Source of the DNA: Nitratiruptor sp.
GTDB taxonomy: Bacteria; Campylobacterota; Campylobacteria; Campylobacterales; Nitratiruptoraceae
DNA: 11,247 bases
Reading direction: 5' to 3'
NCBI GenBank assembly: GCA_015494595.1
Contig: WGAX01000122.1
Span: 1 to 11,247 of the forward strand
Shown here: piece by piece, positions 1 to 6,179 of the stretch
Layout: every line of letters starts with the position of its first letter
Numbering within the stretch: the stretch's first letter is position 1
Notes under the pieces: model-generated
Told to the model about the DNA's origin: nothing
The model's database searches: none
Seen by the model: only the letters and a program-made list of their open reading frames with translations
Position numbers and translations under genes: made by a program

Positions 1-12
1 AAGCCCCTTTTA

Positions 13-612
13 TTAAAGCTCGTCTGCGTGTTTTGCTAGATACTCAGCAACACCCTCAGGAGTTGGCTTCATCGCCTCTTTGCCTTTCTCCCACTCAGCC
101 GGACACACTTCACCGTGCTCGTTTGCAAACTCCATAGCGTCCACCATTCTAATCATCTCATCGATATTTCTGCCAAGTGGAAGATCGTTAATAACGCAGT
201 GGCGAATTGTTCCATCTTTATCAATTAAAAAGCTTCCTCTAAGAGCCACGCCTGCATCTTCAAGCAATACATCGTAATCTCTTGCGATCTGCTTAGTAAG
301 ATCTGCTACTAAAGGATAGCGGATGTTGCCTATACCGCCCTTTTCTACCGGTGTATTTTTCCAAGCAAGATGGGTATAGTGGCTATCAACTGAGCAGCCA
401 ATTACATTGATGCCTCTTTTTTGAAACTCTTCAAGTCTGTGGTCAAATGCGATAATCTCGCTTGGGCATACAAATGTGAAATCTAATGGATAGAAAAAGA
501 GCACTGCTCCCTTTTCACCAATGTTTTCGTACAAGTTAAAGCTCTCATTGATGGTGTTGTCTGGCATAACTGCTGGGGCAGTAAAATCTGGGGCTTTTTT
601 TGTTACAAGCAT
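13..612 (-). CDS. ahpC: Typical 2-Cys peroxiredoxin (AhpC/Prx1 class)
   Basis: Cytoplasmic thiol peroxidase that reduces hydrogen peroxide, alkyl hydroperoxides and peroxynitrite; its own disulfide is usually recycled by thioredoxin in this phylum. The 199-residue product carries the peroxidatic site FTFVCPSE with Cys49, the supporting Arg125 (in ALRGSFLID), and the resolving Cys170 in GEVCPAEW. Both cysteines are therefore present and the enzyme should act as a head-to-tail dimer. The GG-I-G segment (92-95) resembles the GGLG element of overoxidation-sensitive peroxiredoxins, but the C-terminal YF motif appears as Tyr191-Leu192. The start at 612 is chosen because AAAGGAGG lies just upstream; the longer in-frame GTG at 666 falls inside the likely promoter. 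It is transcribed divergently from metK. The name ahpC or tsaA/prx would both fit; family assignment is very sure. Confidence 0.96.
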   Translation of the reverse strand: MLVTKKAPDFTAPAVMPDNTINESFNLYENIGEKGAVLFFYPLDFTFVCPSEIIAFDHRLEEFQKRGINVIGCSVDSHYTHLAWKNTPVEKGGIGNIRYPLVADLTKQIARDYDVLLEDAGVALRGSFLIDKDGTIRHCVINDLPLGRNIDEMIRMVDAMEFANEHGEVCPAEWEKGKEAMKPTPEGVAEYLAKHADEL

Positions 613-635
613 TGCTCCTCCTTTGGGATAATTTT

Positions 636-649
636 TTTCTTTTAAGAAA
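636..649. repeat. Perfect inverted repeat in the peroxiredoxin leader
   Basis: TTTCTT-TT-AAGAAA forms a 6-2-6 inverted repeat. It lies between the candidate -10 box and the ribosome binding site of the peroxiredoxin gene, about where transcription would begin. It could be an operator or a chance AT-rich palindrome; no family consensus is claimed. Confidence 0.35.
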
Positions 650-656
650 CATTGTA

Positions 657-665
657 ATAATACCA
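657..665 (-). promoter_or_regulatory. Candidate extended -10 promoter of the peroxiredoxin gene
   Basis: Read on the minus strand this is TGGTATTAT, a TG-n extended -10 box. It lies about 45 bases upstream of the ATG at 612. A second possible -10, TACAAT, sits at 656-651 on the same strand. No -35 is evident, as is usual for sigma-70 promoters in this phylum. The position is inferred from motif and spacing only. Confidence 0.45.
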
Positions 666-681
666 CTTCTTTGCTAAATCG

Positions 682-695
682 TTATTGAAAAATAA
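682..695. promoter_or_regulatory. Possible regulator box (Fur/PerR-like) in the ahpC-metK gap
   Basis: TTATT-GAAA-AATAA is a 5-4-5 inverted repeat about 20 bases upstream of the peroxiredoxin -10 box, where the -35 region would be. Peroxide-responsive Fur-family repressors (PerR) control ahpC in several Campylobacterota and bind AT-rich TTATAAT-type palindromes. The match here is only partial, so assignment to PerR or Fur is inference. Confidence 0.25.
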
Positions 696-729
696 TTTTT
701 GTCTGCATATTTTATGAAAAAGTTTTCGC

Positions 730-735
730 TATAAT
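730..735 (+). promoter_or_regulatory. metK -10 promoter box
   Basis: TATAAT preceded by TTTTCGC lies 21 bases before the metK start codon. No -35 consensus is visible at 17-18 bases upstream. The same GC-TATAAT arrangement is present before ndk and gyrA in this window. The predicted leader is only about 15 bases long, which leaves no room for a SAM riboswitch. Confidence 0.7.
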
Positions 736-756
736 TTGTGAAAAAAAAGGATAGCA

Positions 757-1923
757 ATGGCAAGAGAGTATCTGTTTACTTCAGAGTCTGTAACAGAGGG
801 GCATCCAGACAAGATGGCAGATCAGATAAGCGATGCCATTTTAGACTACATTATTGAGCGAGACCCTCAGGCTAGGGTTGCTTGTGAGACCCTTTTAAGC
901 AACGGTTTTGCAATTATTGCGGGAGAGCTAAAAACACACACCTATGCGCCTATGCAAGATATTGTGCGAGAGGTTATCAGAGAGATTGGCTATACCGATG
1001 CGCTTTATGGATTTGATTATCGAAGTGCAGGAGTGTTAAATGCAGTAGGAGAGCAGTCTCCCGATATTAATCAAGGAGTTGATAAAGAGGGTGGCGAGAT
1101 TGGCGCAGGAGATCAGGGACTGATGTTTGGGTATGCCTGCAAAGAGACTGATGTGTTGATGCCTTTGCCAATAACAATGGCGCACCGTCTCACATATGAA
1201 TTGGCCAAGGCTAGAAAAGATGGAGTATTGCCATTTTTACGCCCAGATGGTAAAGCGCAAGTAACAGTGCTCTATGAAGATGGCAGACCAAAAGAGATCA
1301 AAACAATTGTCATCTCAACCCAGCATGATCCAGATGTAAGCTACAATAGACTCAAAGATGCGGTTATTGAGGAGATTGTCTATAAAGTGATTCCAAAAGA
1401 GCTCATTGCAGATGATATAGTCTACCATATCAATCCAACAGGCAGATTTGTTATAGGTGGTCCTCAAGGTGATGCGGGGCTTACAGGCAGGAAAATCATT
1501 GTAGATACTTATGGAGGCAGCTGTCCACACGGAGGAGGGGCATTTAGCGGCAAAGATCCTACAAAGGTGGATCGAAGTGGTGCCTATGCTGCTAGGTATG
1601 TGGCAAAAAATCTTGTTGCAAGCGGAGCGTGTGAGAGAGCTACTATCCAAATAGCCTATGCAATAGGGGTGGTAGAGCCCGTCTCTATTATGGTAGATAC
1701 CCACGGCACAGGCAAAGTGGCAGATGAGAAGATTGAAGAGTGTATAAGAGCAATTTTTGATTTGACTCCTAGAGGAATTATTGAGAGTTTAGATCTTTTG
1801 CGCCCAATTTATAGAAAAACTGCAGCATATGGGCATTTTGGCAGAGAGTTACCAGAGTTTACATGGGAGAAAACCGATAAGGCTGAAGAGATAGCAGAAT
1901 TTTTGAAAATAAGCAAAGTTTAA
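757..1923 (+). CDS. metK: S-adenosylmethionine synthetase
   Basis: Makes S-adenosylmethionine from methionine and ATP in the cytoplasm, releasing phosphate and diphosphate; the product feeds methylation, polyamine synthesis and radical SAM chemistry. The 388-residue protein matches the usual length of about 385-400. The N-terminal GHPDKMADQISDAILD contains the catalytic His16. The family hexapeptide region GAGDQGLMFGYA is at 116-127, and the glycine-rich phosphate-binding stretch GGGAFSGKDPTKVDRS at 259-274. Lys266 and Asp267 lie in this motif, and all expected blocks are intact. The ATG at 757 has AAGGAT at 747-752. The gene has its own promoter and lies divergent to the peroxiredoxin. The ferredoxin gene follows after 51 bases, so some read-through into it is likely. 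Confidence 0.98.
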   Translation: MAREYLFTSESVTEGHPDKMADQISDAILDYIIERDPQARVACETLLSNGFAIIAGELKTHTYAPMQDIVREVIREIGYTDALYGFDYRSAGVLNAVGEQSPDINQGVDKEGGEIGAGDQGLMFGYACKETDVLMPLPITMAHRLTYELAKARKDGVLPFLRPDGKAQVTVLYEDGRPKEIKTIVISTQHDPDVSYNRLKDAVIEEIVYKVIPKELIADDIVYHINPTGRFVIGGPQGDAGLTGRKIIVDTYGGSCPHGGGAFSGKDPTKVDRSGAYAARYVAKNLVASGACERATIQIAYAIGVVEPVSIMVDTHGTGKVADEKIEECIRAIFDLTPRGIIESLDLLRPIYRKTAAYGHFGRELPEFTWEKTDKAEEIAEFLKISKV

Positions 1924-1934
1924 AAAAATTTTGT

Positions 1935-1940
1935 TATAGT
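1935..1940 (+). promoter_or_regulatory. Possible fdxA -10 box
   Basis: TATAGT preceded by a TTTTGT stretch lies 34 bases before the ferredoxin ATG, and this resembles the T-rich extended -10 promoters elsewhere in the window. There is no hairpin between metK and this site, so the ferredoxin could be expressed both from here and by read-through from metK. Confidence 0.4.
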
Positions 1941-1974
1941 TTGATTGACATTAACTTTATCAAAAGGAGAAATC

Positions 1975-2259
1975 ATGGCAGTTATGATTACTGATATTTG
2001 TATCAATTGTGGAGCTTGTATTGATGAGTGCCCTGTTGAAGCAATTGTAGATGACGAGGATAATCCAACTGGAGAAGAGATCTACTATGTCTATCCAGAT
2101 AAGTGTGTTGAGTGTGTAGGCTATCATGATACACCTGCATGTGCAGAGGCTTGTCCAACGGAAGGGTGTATTGTATGGGATAAGTGCTATGAGGGTGCAA
2201 CCTGTAGAGATGATATTCCTCAAGAGGCTAGAGAAAATCATCAGCCAGTTATTGAGTAG
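1975..2259 (+). CDS. fdxA: 2[4Fe-4S] ferredoxin, Allochromatium (Alvin) type
   Basis: Small cytoplasmic electron carrier of 94 residues. The first cluster motif is C9-x2-C12-x2-C15-x3-C19-P. The second is C44-x2-C47-x8-C56-x3-C60-P, and the eight-residue insert between its second and third cysteines defines the Alvin-type ferredoxins. Three more cysteines (65, 71 and 77) lie in the C-terminal tail. Such ferredoxins have low-potential clusters and can serve 2-oxoacid oxidoreductases; in Campylobacter jejuni the FdxA homologue is, as I recall, iron-induced and needed for aerotolerance. The start at 1975 is set by AAAGGAGA at 1963-1970; an upstream in-frame start at 1945 has no ribosome binding site and would only add a non-conserved extension. 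The gene ends in a strong hairpin terminator. The specific redox partner here is unknown. Confidence 0.93.
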   Translation: MAVMITDICINCGACIDECPVEAIVDDEDNPTGEEIYYVYPDKCVECVGYHDTPACAEACPTEGCIVWDKCYEGATCRDDIPQEARENHQPVIE

Positions 2260-2264
2260 TATTG

Positions 2265-2303
2265 GTGGGGCGATGCCCCACTCCTCTTTATTTAATTTTT
2301 TGT
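2265..2303 (+). terminator. Intrinsic terminator after fdxA
   Basis: GTGGGGC (2265-2271), loop GAT, and GCCCCAC (2275-2281) form a perfect 7-bp GC-rich stem starting 6 bases after the fdxA stop. A T-rich tract follows at about 2286-2303. The T-run is interrupted near the stem but the overall form is that of a rho-independent terminator. It separates metK-fdxA from the ndk operon. Confidence 0.8.
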
Positions 2304-2318
2304 TATGATTTTTTTTGC

Positions 2319-2324
2319 TATAAT
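2319..2324 (+). promoter_or_regulatory. ndk operon -10 promoter box
   Basis: TATAAT preceded by TTTTTTGC lies 35 bases upstream of the ndk ATG, directly after the fdxA terminator. The -35 region is just part of a T-rich tract. It should drive ndk-yceD-rpmF-plsX-fabH. Confidence 0.75.
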
Positions 2325-2358
2325 CTCCCTCTAAAATTTTAACCCCTTAGGAGTCGGT

Positions 2359-2772
2359 ATGGAAAGAACCCTATCAATTATCAAGCCTGATGCTGTAGCA
2401 AAAAATGTTATTGGTAAAATTATTGACAGATTTGAGACAAACGGCTTGAGAATTGCAGCAATGAAAAAGATTAAGCTAAGCAAAGAGGATGCTGCAAAGT
2501 TTTATGAGGTACATAAAGAGCGCCCCTTTTTTAATGACTTGGTAGAGTATATGACAAGCGGCCCTGTTGTGGTTATGGTATTAGAGGGTGAGAATGCAGT
2601 AGCAAAAAATAGAGAGCTTATGGGTGCAACAGATCCAAAAGAGGCAGCTCCCGGCACAATTAGAGCAGATTTTGCCAAAAGTATAGAAGCCAATGCCGTG
2701 CACGGAAGTGATAGCTTAGAAAATGCTCAAAAAGAGATCGCTTTCTTTTTTGCCCAAAGGGAGATTCTTTAA
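2359..2772 (+). CDS. ndk: Nucleoside diphosphate kinase
   Basis: Transfers the gamma phosphate of ATP to nucleoside diphosphates through a phosphohistidine, balancing the NTP and dNTP pools. The 137-residue protein is full length for the family (about 140). It begins ERTLSIIKPDAV with the conserved nucleotide-site Lys9, and has the active-site block NAVHGSDS with catalytic His115 (positions 112-119). The Arg and Asn residues expected around the nucleotide are seen in KNRELMGATDP (83-93) and in GTIRADF (99-105). An AGGAG at 2349-2353 precedes the ATG. It is the first gene of a five-gene operon, and its stop codon abuts the start of the next gene with no gap. Confidence 0.98.
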   Translation: MERTLSIIKPDAVAKNVIGKIIDRFETNGLRIAAMKKIKLSKEDAAKFYEVHKERPFFNDLVEYMTSGPVVVMVLEGENAVAKNRELMGATDPKEAAPGTIRADFAKSIEANAVHGSDSLENAQKEIAFFFAQREIL

Positions 2773-3144
2773 TTGAAAATCGATTTCAAAAAGGTCGGAT
2801 TTTCAAAAAAGAGTGTAGAGGTTAGTAGGGATTGTCTTCATATGGAAGGGGATTTAACCCGCACACAGCAGAGCTTAGTGGATCTCAAGGGCAGAATTCA
2901 CGGTAAGCAAGAGGTAGAGTGTATCAGATGTGGTGAGAGATTTTTTGTTACAATAGATGAGGAGCTTTTTTTAAAGCTTAGTGATGGAGTCTATAGAGGC
3001 TTTGATGAAGAAGCTGATGTGGTAGAGTTTTATAGAGGCTATATCGATTTGGATGAGCTCATAGCCTCAGAGAGTGAGTCAATCAAAGCAGATTATCATA
3101 TATGTCCAAAATGCAAAGAAGGAGAAAAGAATGGCAGTTCCTAA
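2773..3144 (+). CDS. yceD: DUF177/YceD-family protein with two CxxC pairs
   Basis: Member of the DUF177 (YceD) family, whose genes sit just upstream of rpmF in very many bacteria. The E. coli protein is linked to 23S rRNA accumulation, but the molecular action is not settled. The 123-residue product is shorter than E. coli YceD (about 170). It has the family core VECIRCGERF with Cys50 and Cys53, then an acidic segment, and ends with HICPKCKEG (Cys111 and Cys114), so the four cysteines could hold a zinc ion. The start is a TTG directly after the ndk stop, with AAGGGAG upstream inside ndk. Met24 is an alternative but would lose the N-terminal part of the domain. The end overlaps rpmF by 14 bases. 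Assignment rests on the CxxC core and gene context. Confidence 0.82.
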   Translation: MKIDFKKVGFSKKSVEVSRDCLHMEGDLTRTQQSLVDLKGRIHGKQEVECIRCGERFFVTIDEELFLKLSDGVYRGFDEEADVVEFYRGYIDLDELIASESESIKADYHICPKCKEGEKNGSS

Positions 3145-3283
3145 GAGACGCGTAAGCAAGACAAGAGCAGCAAAGAGAAGAACACACTACAAAATTAAAT
3201 TAGCTAGACCAGTAAAAGATAAAGATGGTACTTGGAAGATGCCTCATAGAGTCAATCCAACTACTGGTGAGTATAGAAGCTAA
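3131..3283 (+). CDS. rpmF: 50S ribosomal protein bL32
   Basis: Small basic protein of the large ribosomal subunit, 50 residues, near the peptide exit side. It begins MAVPKRRVSKTRAAKRRTHY, the standard bL32 opening, and ends with MPHRVNPTTGEYRS. The four cysteines that bind zinc in many bL32 proteins are absent, so this is the zinc-free (C-minus) form, as I recall also for Campylobacter. The ATG at 3131 has AAGGAG six bases upstream and lies within the last codons of yceD, so translation is probably coupled. A longer reading from 3074 would add non-homologous residues and is rejected. plsX follows after three bases. Confidence 0.97.
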   Translation: MAVPKRRVSKTRAAKRRTHYKIKLARPVKDKDGTWKMPHRVNPTTGEYRS

Positions 3284-3286
3284 ATA

Positions 3287-4276
3287 ATGATACAAGTTGC
3301 CGTAGATGCAATGGGTGGGGACTTTGGTCCATACCCTATTATTGAGGGCACTCTTTTAGCTCTACGAGAGTATAGAGGTTTTAAAGCTCTGCTTGTAGGC
3401 AAAAAGGATCGTATCGAGAGTCAAATCCCCAGAGGGTTTTTTGATCGAGTAGAGATTATAGAAGCTGATGATGTAATAGCAATGGATGAGCCAGCAACAG
3501 AGGCTTTAAAAAGAAAAGAGAGCTCCATATATAAAGCTGTGGAGCTAGTGCGTCAAAAGCAAGCTGATGGAGTAGTATCAGCCGGCCATAGCGGTGCTAC
3601 CATGAGTTTGGCAACTCTTAGAATGGGAAGGCTTAAAAATGTAAGCCGTCCAGCAATTGCTACACTTATGCCCACCTATAAAGGCAAAAAGACGCTGGTT
3701 TTAGATGTGGGGGCAAATGTAGATTGCAAGCCTGAGCACCTCTTTGAGTTTGGGGTAATGGGTGAAGCCTATGCCAGAGCAATTTTGCATATTTCCCAGC
3801 CAAAAGTTGGGCTGCTTTCTAATGGAGAAGAGGATACAAAAGGGAATGAGCTTACAAAACACTCCTTTGCTCTACTAAAAAAACTTCCCACTTTTATCGG
3901 TAATGTTGAAGGCAATAACATATTTGATGGCAGTGTTGATGTGGTGGTATGTGATGGCTTTACTGGCAATATTTTGCTCAAAACCAGTGAGGGTGTTGCA
4001 GATGCCATTAGTAAGCTGATGAAAAAGAATATTAAAAAGAGCCCTTTAAGTATGGCAGGGGCTTTAATGATGAAAAAGGTCTTTCGCGCGCTGAAAAAAG
4101 AGATTGACTATAGTGAATATGGTGGAGCGCCACTGATTGGGGTAAAAGGGTGTGCGATTGTTAGCCATGGTAAAAGTACGCCAAAGGCGATTAAAAATGC
4201 AATTAATCAAGCGATTCACTATATTGAGTCTGATATTAATGCATTTATTGAGCAGAGGCTAGAAGAGGTAAAGTAA
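3287..4276 (+). CDS. plsX: Phosphate acyltransferase PlsX
   Basis: Converts acyl-ACP and phosphate to acyl-phosphate, the donor used by PlsY in the first step of phospholipid synthesis; a peripheral membrane enzyme. The 329-residue protein fits the family (about 330-350). Visible blocks are AVDAMGGDFGP at 5-15, VSAGHSGATM at 97-106, LVLDVGANVDC at 138-147, SNGEEDTKGNE at 178-188, GNVEGNNIF at 205-213 and CDGFTGNILLK at 222-232. It starts three bases after the rpmF stop with only a weak, distant GGTGAG as ribosome binding site, which suggests translational coupling to rpmF. fabH follows after 10 bases. The rpmF-plsX-fabH order is one of the most conserved lipid gene clusters in bacteria. Confidence 0.97.
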   Translation: MIQVAVDAMGGDFGPYPIIEGTLLALREYRGFKALLVGKKDRIESQIPRGFFDRVEIIEADDVIAMDEPATEALKRKESSIYKAVELVRQKQADGVVSAGHSGATMSLATLRMGRLKNVSRPAIATLMPTYKGKKTLVLDVGANVDCKPEHLFEFGVMGEAYARAILHISQPKVGLLSNGEEDTKGNELTKHSFALLKKLPTFIGNVEGNNIFDGSVDVVVCDGFTGNILLKTSEGVADAISKLMKKNIKKSPLSMAGALMMKKVFRALKKEIDYSEYGGAPLIGVKGCAIVSHGKSTPKAIKNAINQAIHYIESDINAFIEQRLEEVK

Positions 4277-4286
4277 AGGATCAATT

Positions 4287-5279
4287 TTGTATGCTGCATT
4301 GCGCTCAATTGGTGCCTATGTGCCCAAAAATGTTTTAACCAATGCCGATTTGGAGAAGATGGTAGATACAAGTGATGAGTGGATTACTAAAAGAACCGGT
4401 ATCAAGACCCGTTTTATTGCAGACAAAGATGAGTCCACCAGTGATCTTGGTCTTAAAGCTGCTTTGAAAGCGATTGAGAGAGCAAATATAAAGAAAGATG
4501 CAATAGATCTGCTTATATGTGCTACCATATCACCTGATTACTTCTGTATGCCCTCAACTGCTTGTATGATTGCTAAAAAGCTTGGTATTGCAAATATTCC
4601 AGCATTTGATATAAGCGCTGCATGTAGTGGTTTTATCTATGCTTTGGCAAGTGCAAAAGCCTTTGTAGAGTCTGGTATGGCTAAAAATGTATTGATTATT
4701 GGAGCAGAAAAACTTAGTGCTATTGTGGATTTTACCGATCGAACTACCTGCATACTCTTTGGAGATGGAGCAGGAGCTGCAATTGTAAGCGCTACTGAAA
4801 ATCAAAGTGAGGCTATTATTGATATAAACATAGCGGCAGATGGCAGATACTACGACTATCTCATTACACCCGGATGCGGTACCAATAAGCCCTGCAGCCA
4901 AGAGGTACTAAAAGAGAAAGAGTGTTTTATTAAAATGAAGGGTAATGAGACCTTTAAAGTAGCGGTAAAGACATTGACAAATGATGTGGTAGAGATTTTA
5001 AAAAAGAATAATATAGCAGGCCAAGATATTGATCACTTTATACCACATCAGGCAAACTATCGCATCTTAAACGCTGTTGCCAACGCTTTGGATTTGAATC
5101 CTCATCAGGTGGTAATGACTGTCAGCAAATATGGCAACACCTCCTCCGCCTCTATCCCTATGGCAATGAATGAGATATATGAAGAGGGTAGACTGCAGTA
5201 TGGGGATTTGATGCTGCTAGACGCATTTGGAGGAGGTTTTACCTGGGGTAGTGCGTTAGTGCCTTTTGCTGGAAGGTAG
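4287..5279 (+). CDS. fabH: 3-oxoacyl-ACP synthase III (KAS III)
   Basis: Condenses acetyl-CoA with malonyl-ACP to start type II fatty acid synthesis. The 330-residue protein has the complete thiolase-fold catalytic triad: Cys113 in SAACSGFIYAL, His254 in HQANYRI and Asn284 in YGNTSSASIP. The CoA-site region DEWITKRTGIKTR (30-42) and the C-terminal GGGFTWGSALV (315-325) are also standard. The start is a TTG at 4287 with AAAGGA six bases upstream. The nearby ATG at 4291 is out of frame, and starting at the TTG gives the family's usual N-terminal length (compare Campylobacter proteins beginning M-K-A-S-L). It is last in the ndk operon, and its 3' end overlaps the convergent radical SAM gene by 24 bases. 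Confidence 0.97.
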   Translation: MYAALRSIGAYVPKNVLTNADLEKMVDTSDEWITKRTGIKTRFIADKDESTSDLGLKAALKAIERANIKKDAIDLLICATISPDYFCMPSTACMIAKKLGIANIPAFDISAACSGFIYALASAKAFVESGMAKNVLIIGAEKLSAIVDFTDRTTCILFGDGAGAAIVSATENQSEAIIDINIAADGRYYDYLITPGCGTNKPCSQEVLKEKECFIKMKGNETFKVAVKTLTNDVVEILKKNNIAGQDIDHFIPHQANYRILNAVANALDLNPHQVVMTVSKYGNTSSASIPMAMNEIYEEGRLQYGDLMLLDAFGGGFTWGSALVPFAGR

Positions 5280-6179
5280 AGTAAAAAAGCTAACCTTGCC
5301 CACCTGCTTTTTTTCAATCTCTCCTTTTTGTAATAGTTGGTGAAAAATGCTGCAAGTGGTTGGGCTAAAGAGGGTGGCTATATCCTCTTTGCTTAAGGGT
5401 CTGTGGGCAAGAAGCTGTAAAATCTCAGGTTTGCTTAAATCCAGTTTTTTCTGTGTGGTATTGTCTCTAGAGACTATATTGACTGGGAGGTTATGAAGAG
5501 TTTGAGAGAGCTCAAAAAGCCTCTCATAACTAACTGGCTCCACTTTATAGGCTGGAGGTCTATCTATTGTGCCAAGATCGATGCGATTGGGCTTTATCTC
5601 TTGCAAAACTTGAGCTAGCTTTGTAAACTCCTCCTCCTTATCATTTATTCCCTTAACTACCAGGATTTCTATAACTAACAAACCTTTAAACTCTTTTCTA
5701 AACTTCTTTATACCTTCAATAATCTTTGAAATCTCTATAGTTTTTAAAGGGCGATCAACTCTTTTAAAGCAGCGAGGTGAGGCACAATCAAGGGAGAGTT
5801 TAACAATATCTATCTTTTTAAGAGCCTTTTGTACCTCCTTTTTATAGATGAGGCTGGAGTTGGAGAGGATAAGTAGCTTTTTATCCTTTTTAACAGTATG
5901 AAGTGCATCGACAAGCTCATCTAAATAGGGGTATAGGGTTGGCTCTCCATTGGCGGTGATAGTTATTACTTCAACATCTTGAAACTTTTGCAATGCCTGT
6001 TGGAGTTGAGCTATGACTTCATCCACTTTTGGCGGGTTAGAAATTTTATCTGTTGGCTTTGAGGGCTCAAGCTCGCAGTAGAGGCAGTCAAAATTGCAGC
6101 TCTTTTCTTTGGGACTAAGATCAATTCCCAGCGAGAGCCCAAAGCGCCGAGAGTTTACGGGACCAAAGATAATACTCAT
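5256..6179 (-). CDS. Radical SAM protein (COG0731-like) with C-terminal winged helix
   Basis: The 307-residue protein opens FGPVNSRRFGLSLGIDLSP and carries the radical SAM cluster motif C28-x3-C32-x2-C35 (SCNFDCLYC), with a SAM-contact GEPT at 78-81. It should therefore bind a [4Fe-4S] cluster and cleave SAM. The domain covers about residues 1-235. A further segment of about 247-302 (LSKPEILQLLAHRPLSKEDIATL and onward) looks like a winged helix-turn-helix, perhaps for RNA, DNA or protein contact. The overall layout fits COG0731, related to archaeal wyosine synthase TYW1, but bacteria lack wyosine and the substrate is unknown; I do not assign one. Its ATG overlaps the hemE stop by four bases (ATGA) with no clear ribosome binding site, indicating coupling. 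Adjacency to hemE is, as I recall, also found in Campylobacter jejuni. Confidence 0.88.
   Translation of the reverse strand: MSIIFGPVNSRRFGLSLGIDLSPKEKSCNFDCLYCELEPSKPTDKISNPPKVDEVIAQLQQALQKFQDVEVITITANGEPTLYPYLDELVDALHTVKKDKKLLILSNSSLIYKKEVQKALKKIDIVKLSLDCASPRCFKRVDRPLKTIEISKIIEGIKKFRKEFKGLLVIEILVVKGINDKEEEFTKLAQVLQEIKPNRIDLGTIDRPPAYKVEPVSYERLFELSQTLHNLPVNIVSRDNTTQKKLDLSKPEILQLLAHRPLSKEDIATLFSPTTCSIFHQLLQKGEIEKKQVGKVSFFTLPSSKRH
5283..5314. terminator. Terminator-like A-rich/T-rich inverted repeat after fabH
   Basis: AAAAAAGC (5283-5290) pairs with GCTTTTTT (5306-5313) around a 15-base loop, four bases after the fabH stop. The arms are A-tract and T-tract, so it can be read as a terminator on either strand. 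The stem has only two G-C pairs and the loop is large, so strength is doubtful. It lies inside the coding end of the convergent radical SAM gene, about 25 bases before that gene's stop codon. It is thus sensible for fabH and awkward for the opposite transcript. Confidence 0.35.

Noticed and set aside
1..12. Possible terminator of the peroxiredoxin gene at the window edge
   Set aside because: On the minus strand the bases AAAAGGGGCTT after the stop could be one arm of a hairpin, but the other arm would lie outside the window.
613..666. Upstream in-frame extension of the peroxiredoxin to a GTG at 666
   Set aside because: It would add 18 non-conserved residues, lies over the candidate -10 box and inverted repeat, and has no ribosome binding site; the ATG at 612 has a near-perfect AAAGGAGG.
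736..756. SAM riboswitch before metK
   Set aside because: The -10 box is only 21 bases before the start codon, leaving a leader far too short for any known SAM riboswitch.
1315..1704. Minus-strand open frame of about 129 codons opposite metK
   Set aside because: Antisense to highly conserved metK codons, with no promoter or ribosome binding site and an atypical composition.
1924..1934. A-run/T-run after metK as a terminator
   Set aside because: It has no GC-containing stem; it looks like promoter-proximal AT-rich sequence for fdxA instead.
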